The position numbers were made by a program, and so were the translations under genes. A DNA stretch of 64,000 nucleotides from Sheuella sp. (GTDB taxonomy: Bacteria > Pseudomonadota > Gammaproteobacteria > Burkholderiales > Burkholderiaceae_B): contig JAUSCY010000058.1 in NCBI GenBank assembly GCA_030650995.1, positions 16,736 to 80,735 of the forward strand, in the 5' to 3' direction. The notes under the pieces were generated by a model, which saw nothing but the letters and a program-made list of their open reading frames with translations, was not told the origin of the DNA and ran no database searches. Below are positions 8,860-18,409 of this stretch, piece by piece (the stretch's first letter is position 1; every line of letters starts with the position of its first letter).

Positions 8860-8894
8860 AAAAGCCCCACTTGCGCAAAGCATAGTGGGGCTTT
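8860..8894 (-). terminator. hairpin terminator between rplY and pth
   Basis: An 11-bp stem AAAGCCCCACT (8861-8871 with 8884-8894), loop of 12, and a short T tract on the minus strand. It should end rplY transcription, partly or fully; pth would then need its own promoter or read-through. Confidence 0.7.
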
Positions 8895-8953
8895 AAAGCA
8901 TCGCTATCAACACAGCACAATGGATCAGTCAACGATCCGTTGTGCGGGATTAA

Positions 8954-9550
8954 TTAAGCAGCTGGTGTAGCGGACTCGTCAGCAGGGCCGCCCTTGACAA
9001 TGGCTGTTGCCAAAGCTGGGTTTGCATCGCCACGGTGTGCCACAAAAGTCACGCCTTTTGGCAGCGTGATGTCAGCCAGATGGATCGAGGCACCACCAAT
9101 CAGCATGGACAGGTCGACTTCGATGAACTGTGGCAAATTGACTGGTAAGCAAGCGATCTCAAGCTCGGTGAACACATGCGAAATGAGCGCTGCGCTCAGT
9201 TTCACTGCAGGTGAAATATCTGCATTGATAAAGTGCAAAGGCACTTTAGTATGCAGGATCTTGTCTGCATCAACGCGTTGAAAATCAACGTGCATCACGA
9301 TCTGTTTGTAGGGGTGCCATTGCACTGAACGCAGCAAGACCTGGTGGCTTTTGCCTTCCAGTTGCATTTCCAGAATGGATGAGTGAAATTGTTCTTTGCG
9401 CAGGGCATGATAAATTTCGTTGTGATCGAGCTCGACATTGACGGGCTTGTCTTTACCACCGTAAACGATAGCTGGGATCAGGCTCGCACGGCGCAGGCGG
9501 CGGCTCGCACTCGTTCCCTGTACGCTGCGTGGGGTTGCATTAAATTTCAT
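8954..9550 (-). CDS. rplY: 50S ribosomal protein L25/general stress protein Ctc
   Basis: 198 residues, the long Ctc-type L25. The N-terminal 5S-rRNA-binding domain ([19 protein letters not shown], residues about 16-34) is followed by a beta-rich C-terminal domain with [21 protein letters not shown]. It ends in an Ala/Thr-rich tail. It binds 5S rRNA in the large subunit. The order prs-rplY-pth is the usual proteobacterial arrangement. Confidence 0.96.
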   Translation of the reverse strand: MKFNATPRSVQGTSASRRLRRASLIPAIVYGGKDKPVNVELDHNEIYHALRKEQFHSSILEMQLEGKSHQVLLRSVQWHPYKQIVMHVDFQRVDADKILHTKVPLHFINADISPAVKLSAALISHVFTELEIACLPVNLPQFIEVDLSMLIGGASIHLADITLPKGVTFVAHRGDANPALATAIVKGGPADESATPAA

Positions 9551-9585
9551 GGAAATACTCCAAAATGGACTGTTTAAGTCCGGTT

Positions 9586-9644
9586 AAAACACGCTCTGAC
9601 ACCAGAGCGTGGGCTTGGAGATCGCCGCGACCAGCGATCTCCAA
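9586..9644 (-). terminator. two tandem hairpins between prs and rplY
   Basis: Reading leftward from prs, a first hairpin has an 11-bp stem TTGGAGATCGC (9615-9625 with 9634-9644). The second has a 9-bp stem CACGCTCTG (9590-9598 with 9603-9611) followed by TTTTAA on the minus strand. The second looks like an intrinsic terminator with a short U tract. It ends only about 36 bp before the rplY start, so it may be a leaky terminator that sets the prs:rplY ratio. Confidence 0.65.
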
Positions 9645-9654
9645 ATTCTAAACA

Positions 9655-10605
9655 TCAATCAACAAATAACGAACTGACCGACTCAGCATTTGATATGCGC
9701 AGGATGGTTTCACCCAGTAAAGGCGCACATGACAACTGACGGATTTTGGTGGATGCACGGCCGGCCTCGGAAAGAGGGATCGTGTCAGTCACCACGAGCT
9801 CATCGAGCTCGGAGGTTTCAATTCTTTCAATTGCACCGCCCGACAACACTGCGTGGGTGCAATAAGCATAAACAGAGCCTGCTCCACGCTCTTTTAGCGC
9901 CTGCGCAGCCTTGCAAAGTGTCCCAGCGGTATCGACCATGTCATCCATGATCAGGCAAGTACGGCCATCCACATCACCAATGATGTTCATGACTTCGGAG
10001 ACGTTCGCACGCGGCCGACGCTTGTCGATGATCGCCAGATCAGCCTCAAGCTGCTTAGCCAGCGCACGCGCACGCACCACACCACCAATGTCGGGTGACA
10101 CCACCACGAGATTGGTGAGATTGCGTCGCCAGATATCGCCCAGCAAAATCGGTCCTGCATAAATATTATCGACAGGGATATCAAAAAACCCCTGGATCTG
10201 ATCGGCATGCAGATCCATTGTCAGCACGCGGTTCACACCCGCAACCTGCAGCATATTCGCCACAACCTTGGCTGTAATCGCTACGCGAGCCGAACGCGGA
10301 CGTCTGTCCTGGCGAGCATAACCAAAATATGGGATTGCAGCGGTGATACGACCAGCCGAGGCGCGACGTAAGGCATCGACCATCACCATGACTTCCATCA
10401 AGTTGTCATTCGTTGGGGCACAGGTGGGCTGCAATACGAAAACGTCCTTACCGCGAACGTTTTCATTAATTTCAACCGCAACCTCACCGTCAGAAAATCG
10501 TCCAACGGACATTTTCCCAAGCGACATATCGAGATGGTTGACCACATCGACGGCCAGCCTTGTATTGGCTGTACCGGTAAAGATCATGAAACTATCGTTG
10601 GCCAT
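9655..10605 (-). CDS. prs: ribose-phosphate pyrophosphokinase (PRPP synthase)
   Basis: 316 residues from the ATG at 10605. Visible motifs are [20 protein letters not shown], the ATP-loop region [37 protein letters not shown] and the PRPP-binding loop [10 protein letters not shown]. It makes PRPP from ribose 5-phosphate and ATP for nucleotide, His and Trp synthesis. A start at 10644 would add 13 hydrophobic residues not typical of the family, so 10605 is chosen. It follows tRNA-Gln and ispE on the same strand. Confidence 0.97.
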   Translation of the reverse strand: MANDSFMIFTGTANTRLAVDVVNHLDMSLGKMSVGRFSDGEVAVEINENVRGKDVFVLQPTCAPTNDNLMEVMVMVDALRRASAGRITAAIPYFGYARQDRRPRSARVAITAKVVANMLQVAGVNRVLTMDLHADQIQGFFDIPVDNIYAGPILLGDIWRRNLTNLVVVSPDIGGVVRARALAKQLEADLAIIDKRRPRANVSEVMNIIGDVDGRTCLIMDDMVDTAGTLCKAAQALKERGAGSVYAYCTHAVLSGGAIERIETSELDELVVTDTIPLSEAGRASTKIRQLSCAPLLGETILRISNAESVSSLFVD

Positions 10606-10678
10606 GGCAGGGGCAATCACAGACAGTAAAAAGATGTGGAACAAAAAAGCTGCTGAACCGGGGAACCGAGCACTTAAA

Positions 10679-10698
10679 TTTATTTAAATTTAAATAAA
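10679..10698. repeat. 20-bp perfect AT-only palindrome upstream of prs
   Basis: TTTATTTAAA followed by its exact reverse complement, between tRNA-Gln and prs. It could be promoter or UP-element sequence, a protein site, or just AT-rich spacer. Confidence 0.6.
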
Positions 10699-10747
10699 CT
10701 TAAACTAAGCGATACATCGGTCAGTTCAACAGCTTGAGGTGTTAGGG

Positions 10748-10821
10748 CTGGGGAGGAAGGATTCGAACCTTCGCATGCCGGAATCAAAATCCGGTGCCTT
10801 AACCAGCTTGGCGACTCCCCA
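10748..10821 (-). tRNA. tRNA-Gln (anticodon TTG)
   Basis: The minus strand folds as a cloverleaf: acceptor TGGGGAG pairing with CTCCCCA and a D-arm GCC...GGC. The anticodon stem CCGGA/TCCGG encloses the loop TTTTGAT (anticodon TTG), and the T-arm carries GGTTCGAATCC. The discriminator is G and the genome continues CCC rather than CCA, so the terminal A must be added after transcription. It lies between ispE and prs, a conserved position in Burkholderiales. Confidence 0.95.
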
Positions 10822-10822
10822 A

Positions 10823-11770
10823 CTAGCTTTCTATCCAATTTCGCAGCGGATGCTCCTGCAACCCATCACAGACTGAAACAGACTGGATAAACTGCGGTAC
10901 ACCTGCAAGCGGTACATCCACATTAAAAGTCTCTGGAAACTCAGAGCGCATTTTAGCGAGCATTTTCTGGTGAGCCAAGTTTGCATCTGAAATCTGCAAA
11001 AACTCTGCAAATAAACACGCCCCTGACCCGGTCATCCGGACATTCAACCCAGCAGAATAACACCAGTCAAACGCTTTTCGGACAACAGGATATCGTTTAA
11101 GCACCACTGGCTGAAGGTCATTATGGAAATGATCAAACAATCCCAAAGAACCCAAAGACAACGAACCTAACGACATCCCAGAAAAGTCCATTATTTTGAC
11201 CGGATCGGTGTCCCTTGTCAAATCGGGATCCTGGAAAACACCTAAAGTCGGTACATTTTGAGCTGGTTGAATCACGATATAGGCACGTTCAGGCAGTGCA
11301 ATGGCCTGCAAATCCTCTCCAATACCCTCTGCAAAGGCATTTTGACCAAAAATAAATACGGGCACATCTGCCCCCAGTTGCAGGCCTATTTTCATCAAAT
11401 CCGCACGACTTAATCGGGTGTGCCAGAGTCGATTCAGGGCAATCAGTACCGAAGCAGCATCGCTTGAGCCTCCGCCCAGTCCGCCGCCAGAGGGGATCAG
11501 CTTTCTGACATTGATCTGGGCGCCTAACGGGCATCCTGTGTGACGCTGCAAAGCGATCGCTGCGCGCACGACGAGGTCTTGCTCGTGTGGCACTCCCGGC
11601 ATGCTTGTCTCGCGCAGGATCTGGCCATCTGACCTGACATCAATATCAAGATGATCATTTAAATCAATAAACCTGAAAACGGTCTGCAGCAAATGATAGC
11701 CATCCGAGCGCCGACCGGTCACGTGCAGAAAAAGGTTGAGCTTGGCAGGTGCAGGGATGTCATACAACAT
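10823..11770 (-). CDS. ispE: 4-diphosphocytidyl-2-C-methyl-D-erythritol kinase
   Basis: 315 residues of the GHMP kinase family. It starts YDIPAPAKLNLFLHVTGRRSDGYHLLQT, the conserved IspE opening, and carries the ATP-binding loop PSGGGLGGGSSDAASVL and, near the C terminus, VRMTGSGACLFAEF. It phosphorylates CDP-methylerythritol in the non-mevalonate isoprenoid pathway. The start is two bases after the lolB stop, so the two are translated together. Confidence 0.97.
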   Translation of the reverse strand: MLYDIPAPAKLNLFLHVTGRRSDGYHLLQTVFRFIDLNDHLDIDVRSDGQILRETSMPGVPHEQDLVVRAAIALQRHTGCPLGAQINVRKLIPSGGGLGGGSSDAASVLIALNRLWHTRLSRADLMKIGLQLGADVPVFIFGQNAFAEGIGEDLQAIALPERAYIVIQPAQNVPTLGVFQDPDLTRDTDPVKIMDFSGMSLGSLSLGSLGLFDHFHNDLQPVVLKRYPVVRKAFDWCYSAGLNVRMTGSGACLFAEFLQISDANLAHQKMLAKMRSEFPETFNVDVPLAGVPQFIQSVSVCDGLQEHPLRNWIES

Positions 11771-11772
11771 GA

Positions 11773-12360
11773 TCAGAGCTTATCTACAACCAGCCTGATG
11801 GCAATGTGTTTGCTACCTTCGCTGTGCGTTAACACCAGCAGCTGCGGGCCTGAGTCATCGAATCTTGAAAGCTGAACACGCCAGCCGCCCTGCTCAAAGG
11901 TGTTGATACGACCCTCTGGATCCTTGAGCACCATACTCATGCCAGGCAGAGGTTCCCTGATTGTCCGCAACCAGCTACGCAATCCAGCCACAGGAACGGT
12001 CTGACCCAGCACCGTCTGCATCAAGGCATCGGGCGTTTTTGCGTAGGTCTCTTCACCGCTGGCGCGTGTCAGTGTTGCGCCAGTGCGCTCAACCACGACA
12101 CGCGCGATGACAGACCCCATTGGATCGGTCAGATCCAGACTAAAGCGTACGCCCGTATCACGCCAGGTAAAGCCGCCCTGCACAGCCTCAGGGTTACTGT
12201 TAAAGTCCTCTGCCTTCAAAGCGAAGCGTCCGTAACGTAAAAACTCTGTCTGGCTGGTTTTATCGGACTCCGGGGCATTGGTCGCGCAACCCGCGAGCCA
12301 CAGCAGCGCAATGACAGACACCACACACCTGCCCCACACACGAAAAACCACAAGACTCAA
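11773..12360 (-). CDS. lolB: outer-membrane lipoprotein LolB
   Basis: 195 residues with a lipoprotein signal peptide and lipobox LAGC (Cys about 25). The mature part has LolB features such as RYGRFALKAEDF, GGFTWRDTGVRFSLDLTDPMG and LRSWLRTIREPLPGM. LolB receives lipoproteins from LolA and inserts them into the outer membrane. The frame opens with TTG at 12360, preceded by GGAG at proper spacing and overlapping the stop of the TPR gene; a GTG nine bases downstream is an alternative. The TPR-lolB-ispE order is typical for this bacterial group. Confidence 0.9.
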   Translation of the reverse strand: MSLVVFRVWGRCVVSVIALLWLAGCATNAPESDKTSQTEFLRYGRFALKAEDFNSNPEAVQGGFTWRDTGVRFSLDLTDPMGSVIARVVVERTGATLTRASGEETYAKTPDALMQTVLGQTVPVAGLRSWLRTIREPLPGMSMVLKDPEGRINTFEQGGWRVQLSRFDDSGPQLLVLTHSEGSKHIAIRLVVDKL

Positions 12361-14192
12361 AGCTTGACTCCAAGACGACGAACTGTTTCGAGCAGAACCG
12401 GATTTTTAGGCTCCCTTGACGCGCCTTCACGGAAAACTTTTATGGCCTCATCACGCTGGCCTTGAACCCAGAGCACTTCACCTAAGTGTGCGGCGATATC
12501 TGTTTCAGGGCGTTTGCTGTATGCCTTGGACAGATAGTCGATTGCAGCGGCGCGATCGCCAAGGCGGTATTTGACCCAACCCATGCTGTCCATGATGAAA
12601 GGATCTTGCGGGGAAATCTCCAGCGCCCGGGTGATGAGCTTGAGTGCCTCAGGCAACCTCTGGTTCCGATCCGCCAAGGCGTAGCCCAGAGCGTTGTAAG
12701 AATGCGCGTGACCAGAATCAAGAGCGATCACCTCACGCAATAAACGTTCGGTCTCTTTGAGTTGCCCTTTGCGCTCGTAAAGCATGCCCAGCTCATATTT
12801 AATTTCGACCGAATCCGGCTGTTGCTGATCGGCAACCTTCAGGCGTGCAATGGCATCATCGATACGGCCTGCATCGCGCAAAATCTGGGCAGCCGCCGTT
12901 GCGCCCAGCACGACCTCTTCATCCGAATCGGGACCTGCTGAATCAATAATCGCTAACGCCTCATCGATTTTGCCCTGTTTTGCACGGATCATCGCCTGAC
13001 GCAGATGTGCGCCGTAACGCGAGGCTGGGTCTTCGATTTTGGAGAGCTGAATCACAGCGTCATCGAGCCGCCCCTGATCTTCCAGAATACGTGCAAGCAA
13101 CAAATAAGCATCCGCTAATGCTGAAGGGGCATCGGTCGCTCCCTCTGCGTTGGCTCGCTGACGCTGTGTCTGCACACTCACAAACTGTTCGAGCAACCCA
13201 CGGGCCTGGTCGAGCTGCTTTGCCCGATATGACACCTGCGCCTGCATGAACATCAAATCAAAATCTTCGGGGGAACGCTTGGCCATTGCGACCAGCTCTT
13301 TCATTGCCGCACCATATTCACGCTGGTCAGTCAGATAGCTTGTTAGCATCAGTCTCAGTCGTCTTGAATCGGGGTGCGCTGTAATGAAAGTGCGTGCGTC
13401 TTTTTGCGCCTGATCCGGGTCCACTTTCAACCCATATTCAAATACGCGCATTGCAGCGTCCTCTGAACGCGGGGCTGCAGCCAAAGCGGCTTTCGCCTCA
13501 GACAATGATCGCTCCTTTTCTCCTGCGAGCTGGGCCATATCTGCAAGCGCCAGACGCGAAACAGCCAGATTCCGGGCGTTGCTTTCGCTGATGGCACGAT
13601 CGAGGATGGAAAACGCTACGGCACGATCCGGCATACGACTTAATACTGCAACGGATTGACCAATGGCCGCTGTTTTATCTGTCGCTACGTCGATTTTTTT
13701 GCGTAACGCCTCGGCCAGGCCGCTGGTTTGTCCCGATGCAGCAGATAAAGCCATCTCCGTTGACACAGCCTCCGCATCGTCTGGTGCAATACGTAACCAG
13801 ACTCTTGCCGCGTCTAACGCTCCTGCAAGATTTCCGCCCGCCAGATAAAACTCAAGTCCTCGGCGCGCAAGGCGGTAATCACCGACCTCCCGCGCAAGAT
13901 CCACCATGGTTTTTCCTGCAGGAATAAAGACATTGCGCTGGGCTGAAATTTCAGCAGCCAGGATGCGGAACAGTAAGTTTGATGTCAAGGTCACGTCAGG
14001 CAACTGACCGGATCGCAGCCAGATCTGCTCGGACTCAGCCACACGGGGCTTTATCTGCAAGGGCACACTTTGCGATACCCCTTTTGACGCAGGCGTTTGC
14101 GACAACGCATACGGCGTCCAGAGCAAGGCAATCGCCGCAGCGGAGCTCGCGACCAAGGTATGTACAACTCTGTATTTTGACAACGACTTCAC
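12357..14192 (-). CDS. exported tetratricopeptide-repeat protein
   Basis: 611 residues with an N-terminal signal peptide (ending near YALSQ). Many TPR helices follow, clearest in the last third: VEIKYELGMLYERKGQLKETERLLREV, YNALGYALADRN and IMDSMGWVKYRLGDRAAAIDYL. TPR arrays are protein-protein scaffolds; this family sits upstream of lolB in many betaproteobacteria and is presumed periplasmic or outer-membrane attached. It starts with GTG after an AGGCGGG stretch. The precise role is unknown, though the linkage suggests envelope biogenesis. Confidence 0.88.
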   Translation of the reverse strand: MKSLSKYRVVHTLVASSAAAIALLWTPYALSQTPASKGVSQSVPLQIKPRVAESEQIWLRSGQLPDVTLTSNLLFRILAAEISAQRNVFIPAGKTMVDLAREVGDYRLARRGLEFYLAGGNLAGALDAARVWLRIAPDDAEAVSTEMALSAASGQTSGLAEALRKKIDVATDKTAAIGQSVAVLSRMPDRAVAFSILDRAISESNARNLAVSRLALADMAQLAGEKERSLSEAKAALAAAPRSEDAAMRVFEYGLKVDPDQAQKDARTFITAHPDSRRLRLMLTSYLTDQREYGAAMKELVAMAKRSPEDFDLMFMQAQVSYRAKQLDQARGLLEQFVSVQTQRQRANAEGATDAPSALADAYLLLARILEDQGRLDDAVIQLSKIEDPASRYGAHLRQAMIRAKQGKIDEALAIIDSAGPDSDEEVVLGATAAAQILRDAGRIDDAIARLKVADQQQPDSVEIKYELGMLYERKGQLKETERLLREVIALDSGHAHSYNALGYALADRNQRLPEALKLITRALEISPQDPFIMDSMGWVKYRLGDRAAAIDYLSKAYSKRPETDIAAHLGEVLWVQGQRDEAIKVFREGASREPKNPVLLETVRRLGVKL

Positions 14193-14253
14193 GCGACCCG
14201 CCTAGTTGATGGCACAATCTGCACACATATTCTCAGGATGTTAGCACTCACAC

Positions 14254-15081
14254 ATGCCAGAACTCCCAGAAGTCGAGACAACCCGGCGAGGAATTGACGC
14301 CGTTGCAACAGGTCACACCCTGACAGGGATGGTTGTCCACGAGTCCCGCATGCGCTGGCCGATCCCAAAAGCGCTGCCAGATCTCATCAAGGGCCAGACC
14401 GTGCGCGCCTGTCTTCGCAGAGGTAAATACATCCTGATAGAGTTTGATACCGGGACGGTCCTGATTCATTTAGGCATGTCTGGCTCACTGCGCAGCGTCA
14501 TGCAGGGGGAGCTTTTACGCAAGCACGATCATGTGGAGTGGCTGTTCAAGCACGCGACCCTGCGACTGCATGACCCCAGGCGTTTTGGATCGGTTTTATG
14601 GCACCCACGCGACCAGGGGCCCATCGAGCAGCACCCGTTGTTAGCAAAATTGGGCATCGAGCCCTTTGACCCGGCATTTAACGCCAAATACCTGCACGAC
14701 GGCCTGGCAGGACGATCTATGTCCATCAAACAAGCCCTGCTCGCTGGAGAGATCGTAGTGGGCGCGGGCAATATCTATGCCTCCGAAAGTCTTTTCAGAG
14801 CACGTATTCACCCAAAAACCAAAGCCAGTCGTGTGTCTCTGACACGCTGCGCAAGACTCGCACTCGCTATTCGCGAAACACTGACTGATGCCCTGGAATC
14901 AGGTGGCAGCACGCTGCGGGATTATGTCAACGCAACAGGCGAGCCCGGTGCCTATTTCACACTGCATGCAGCGGTCTATGAGCGAGAAGGCCAACCCTGC
15001 AGAGTCTGCGCAACACCAATCAAACGCATTGTTCAAGGCCAGCGTGCCACCTATTTTTGCCCTAGTTGCCAAAAAGTCTGA
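14254..15081 (+). CDS. mutM: formamidopyrimidine-DNA glycosylase
   Basis: 275 residues starting MPELPEVETTRRGI, where Pro2 is the catalytic nucleophile and Glu3 is conserved. It continues with HLGMSGSLR, VGAGNIYASESLFRARIHP and a C-terminal zinc finger CRVCxx...CPSC (about 248-272). It removes 8-oxoguanine and formamidopyrimidines and nicks the strand. It is divergent from the TPR gene, with about 60 bp for both promoters. Confidence 0.97.
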   Translation: MPELPEVETTRRGIDAVATGHTLTGMVVHESRMRWPIPKALPDLIKGQTVRACLRRGKYILIEFDTGTVLIHLGMSGSLRSVMQGELLRKHDHVEWLFKHATLRLHDPRRFGSVLWHPRDQGPIEQHPLLAKLGIEPFDPAFNAKYLHDGLAGRSMSIKQALLAGEIVVGAGNIYASESLFRARIHPKTKASRVSLTRCARLALAIRETLTDALESGGSTLRDYVNATGEPGAYFTLHAAVYEREGQPCRVCATPIKRIVQGQRATYFCPSCQKV

Positions 15082-15118
15082 TTATCATCCACCAGATTCA
15101 ATATAAAGAAGAGACAAC

Positions 15119-16453
15119 ATGTCACAACCCAGTGCAACGCACTTAAACGAAACACACGACCCTTCCCTCACAAGCTGGGTCGCTCGCGCAAACGATAATG
15201 AAGTTGGTTTTCCTATTCAGCATCTGCCTTTTGCCATCTTTCGGGAGCAAGGTACTTCACAGGCTTTTCGTCCGGGCGTAGCGATCGGTGATCAGATTAT
15301 TGACCTGGCAGCGCTGGCATCCCTCAAACCTTTCGACGGACAAGCTGCTGTCGCACTCGCAGCCTGCACCGGCACGAGCCTGAATGCGCTGATGGCGCTG
15401 GGTGATGCGCACTGGTCAGCATTGCGCCTGGCTCTATCGCGCGCCTTGCGCAAGGGCGCTGCCATGCAAGCCCAGCTAGAACCGTTACTGGTTGCGCAAA
15501 CGCGTGCCCAATACAGCATGCCAGCCCAGGTCGGTGACTACACAGACTTTTACATCTCCATTCACCATGCCACGGCGGGCGGCAAACAAATGCGGCCCGA
15601 CGCGCCCCTGTTACCTAATTACAAATGGGTACCGATCGGCTATCACGGACGCTCTTCAAGCCTGGTGGTTTCCGGACACGATGTACTGCGTCCTGTCGGG
15701 CAGCTAAAACCTGCCACCCCGGATGGCGATCCAACTTTTGGCCCCTGCCAGCGCCTGGACTATGAGCTCGAGATGGGTGTTTTTATCGGGACCGGCAACC
15801 CCCAAGGCACACGCATTCCAATCGAACAGGCAGACAAGCATATTTTTGGGTTGTGTCTGCTCAATGACTGGTCGGCACGCGACATTCAGTACTGGGAATA
15901 TCAACCCCTCGGACCATTTCTCGCTAAAAGTTTTGCCACAACCATCTCGCCCTGGATCGTGACTCGCGAAGCACTCGAACCATTCCGTATCCCGTTCAGC
16001 CGTCCTGCAACCGATCCACAACCGCTGCCTTATTTAATGAGCGAGTCAGTCAAAGGAGGCGGGTTTTATGACATCCATCTCACCGCACAGCTCTCGACAG
16101 ATCAGTCCAGAAAAGCCCAGGTCGCGCCAACCACACTTACGGATACCAATCTGGATCAGGCTTACTGGGCGATCTCCCAGCTAGTGACGCACCATACGGT
16201 CAATGGTTGCAACCTGCAGCCAGGCGATCTGTTCGGCACGGGTACGATGTCGGGTCCCGCCCCCGAGCAGGCCGGCACCTTCAATGAAATCAGTATCGGT
16301 GGCAAACAAGCACTCCAATTGCCCTGGGGTGAGGAACGCAAATACCTAATGGACGGTGATGAGATCACATTGCAGGGTGAGTGCGTCAAACCTGGCTACC
16401 CCAGACTGAGTTTTGGTCAGGCGAGCGGTCGTATTCTGCCCGCGGTTATATAA
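15119..16453 (+). CDS. fahA: fumarylacetoacetase
   Basis: 444 residues, the length of class I fumarylacetoacetases. Motifs include DYTDFYISIHHATAGGKQMRP, PIGYHGRSSSLVVSG, DYELEMGVFIGTGNP, LLNDWSARDIQYWEYQPLGPF and DLFGTGTMSGP. It splits fumarylacetoacetate in the last step of tyrosine/homogentisate breakdown. The usual partner hmgA is not in the window, so it stands alone here. It starts 37 bp after mutM and may share its transcript; an AAGAAGAGA stretch precedes the ATG. Confidence 0.95.
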   Translation: MSQPSATHLNETHDPSLTSWVARANDNEVGFPIQHLPFAIFREQGTSQAFRPGVAIGDQIIDLAALASLKPFDGQAAVALAACTGTSLNALMALGDAHWSALRLALSRALRKGAAMQAQLEPLLVAQTRAQYSMPAQVGDYTDFYISIHHATAGGKQMRPDAPLLPNYKWVPIGYHGRSSSLVVSGHDVLRPVGQLKPATPDGDPTFGPCQRLDYELEMGVFIGTGNPQGTRIPIEQADKHIFGLCLLNDWSARDIQYWEYQPLGPFLAKSFATTISPWIVTREALEPFRIPFSRPATDPQPLPYLMSESVKGGGFYDIHLTAQLSTDQSRKAQVAPTTLTDTNLDQAYWAISQLVTHHTVNGCNLQPGDLFGTGTMSGPAPEQAGTFNEISIGGKQALQLPWGEERKYLMDGDEITLQGECVKPGYPRLSFGQASGRILPAVI

Positions 16454-16480
16454 AACGAGCTTAATTTAAAATTAAACGGC

Positions 16481-18400
16481 TTATTTTTTTACAGGGGGCA
16501 GCGCATAGCGTTGCTCCATGTAAGCCCAGCTCGGCCACAAAACATGGGCGAGTGCTTCGCGTGCAAGTGACGCATCAGGTTCGCTTGGCGTGTAGGTATC
16601 CGGTTCTCCAAACACCTCAGGCTTTTTATACAGACTGGTTCTCGCCGGCTTATGGGGTTCAAGCACAACCAGTTTTTCTTGCCCTCCCGGATCCACCTTG
16701 AGATACCCGTAGTTATCGCCAAACTGCATCATGGCGCGATTCGCGTGCTGCTGCGTCAAGTCACGACCGACCATAGGATGGACGGTATCCATCCCAATTA
16801 ACGAGAGCAGGGTCGGCCCAAGATCTATCTGACTCATGATCTGTGGATCAGACCGCGCTGCAACACCAGGTCCAAGAATCAGGGCGGGAATATGGAAGTG
16901 TTTGACCGGGACCAGATTGCCTGACACCCGGGCATCGTGATCGGCCACAACGAGAAAGATCGTGTTGTCCCAATATGCTGAACGACGTACTTTTTTAAAA
17001 AACTCGCCTATTGCAAAATCTGCATAACGAACTGTATTCGTAACCGAGGCAGGATTACCCTCAGGCGAAATCCGCCCTTCAGGATATTCCCAGGGCGAGT
17101 GATTCGATACCGAAAAAGCCATCGTAAAGGTTGGACGCTTTGTATCAGTACTCAGTACACGGTCAAGCTCATTGAACATATCCTCATCCGAGGCACCCCA
17201 TGAACCGACAAATTTAGGGTTAACAAACTTCGGCAAATCAACGACCTCATTAAAACCATTGCCCAGGAAAAATCCGCGCATATTGTCAAAATGTGCCTCG
17301 CCGCCGTAGATAAATCGCGAATAATAGCCATGACGGCCCAGCAACTCGGCAATGGTAAAAAATCCAGTCTCAGCACGTGGCAAAGCCAGAACCGCCTGCG
17401 CTGGAGTAGGCAGAAACCCAGTGCTGATTGCCTCGAGGCCGCGTACTGAGCGCGTGCCTGTCGCATAGGCGCGCTCAAACCACCAGCCCTGCTTACCCAG
17501 CGCATCAAGCTGAGGAGTCAGGCCTGCCCCACCCAGACTTTTTGAGTATTGCGCACCCAGGCTTTCCTGCAAAATGATGACAAGATTGAAGGGGCGATCG
17601 CGTTTAACACTAGCGGTTTGCGCATGAAGTGTCGGCAAATGCGGATCAAGCATCTCGTCAGGCATACCTGATGCTGCGCGCACGATTTGTGTGATTTCCC
17701 CGATCGGCATTTTGCCGTAGAGATCGAAGGAGGACACTTCGTTTTGCATCAGATAAACCGCATTGACCACATTCCAGAAGCTATTGAGTGGGAGCGTATT
17801 AACCATCGCATCATTGCTGAATGCAACCGTGGACGTGTTGATCGGACGATGATCAAGCGTCCCGCGAATCGACATCACAGAAAAGGCAACCAGCGACAAG
17901 CCCATGACAGGCCGCCAATACCAACGCAGCGGCTTGTCTGGACGACCCGGACTGAACAGTTTAAAACCAAGCCAGATGCTTAAAGAAACACCTATCGCCA
18001 CTGCCAGCATTAACCACTTGTAGCCCTCCCAAAGCATCCCGAATACTTCGCGGGGATGTCCCAGATATTCAACATATAGGCGGTTGGGGCGCGTGTCGTA
18101 CTCAGTGATGAACTGCGGCGTCGAAAGTTCGAGCAGAATCAATAAGAACCAGCATATGCGGAACCACCAGGCGCAGAGCTTTTCTGCGATCGCGAAATGA
18201 CCGAACCAGGGTGCGAGGCCTGCAGGCAAAGCGACCATCATGCCAAGAATAACGATGTCGAAACGTAATCCCCCATGCAATACAGACCAGAATCCGTCGA
18301 CTGCGGAGACCCGCGGCCATTGCCATATCATCAGGGACAGGCGGCAGAGTGTCAGCATGATGAGCGCTGACCACCAGAACCGCCAGGTTAGGCGTCGCAT
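16481..18400 (-). CDS. LTA-synthase-like membrane sulfatase/phosphoglycerol transferase
   Basis: 639 residues: about five N-terminal membrane helices (to about 190) then a large periplasmic alkaline-phosphatase-type domain. The nucleophile region is NLVIILQESLGAQYSK, followed by GTRSVRGLEAISTG, FSVSNHSPWEYPEG and the metal site VVADHDARVSG. In Gram-negatives this family modifies glycans with phosphoglycerol (OpgB-like) or phosphoethanolamine. It lies nine bases after the FAD oxidase gene, so the two are co-transcribed, although no functional link is obvious. Confidence 0.85.
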   Translation of the reverse strand: MRRLTWRFWWSALIMLTLCRLSLMIWQWPRVSAVDGFWSVLHGGLRFDIVILGMMVALPAGLAPWFGHFAIAEKLCAWWFRICWFLLILLELSTPQFITEYDTRPNRLYVEYLGHPREVFGMLWEGYKWLMLAVAIGVSLSIWLGFKLFSPGRPDKPLRWYWRPVMGLSLVAFSVMSIRGTLDHRPINTSTVAFSNDAMVNTLPLNSFWNVVNAVYLMQNEVSSFDLYGKMPIGEITQIVRAASGMPDEMLDPHLPTLHAQTASVKRDRPFNLVIILQESLGAQYSKSLGGAGLTPQLDALGKQGWWFERAYATGTRSVRGLEAISTGFLPTPAQAVLALPRAETGFFTIAELLGRHGYYSRFIYGGEAHFDNMRGFFLGNGFNEVVDLPKFVNPKFVGSWGASDEDMFNELDRVLSTDTKRPTFTMAFSVSNHSPWEYPEGRISPEGNPASVTNTVRYADFAIGEFFKKVRRSAYWDNTIFLVVADHDARVSGNLVPVKHFHIPALILGPGVAARSDPQIMSQIDLGPTLLSLIGMDTVHPMVGRDLTQQHANRAMMQFGDNYGYLKVDPGGQEKLVVLEPHKPARTSLYKKPEVFGEPDTYTPSEPDASLAREALAHVLWPSWAYMEQRYALPPVKK

Positions 18401-18409
18401 CGCGTTTGC

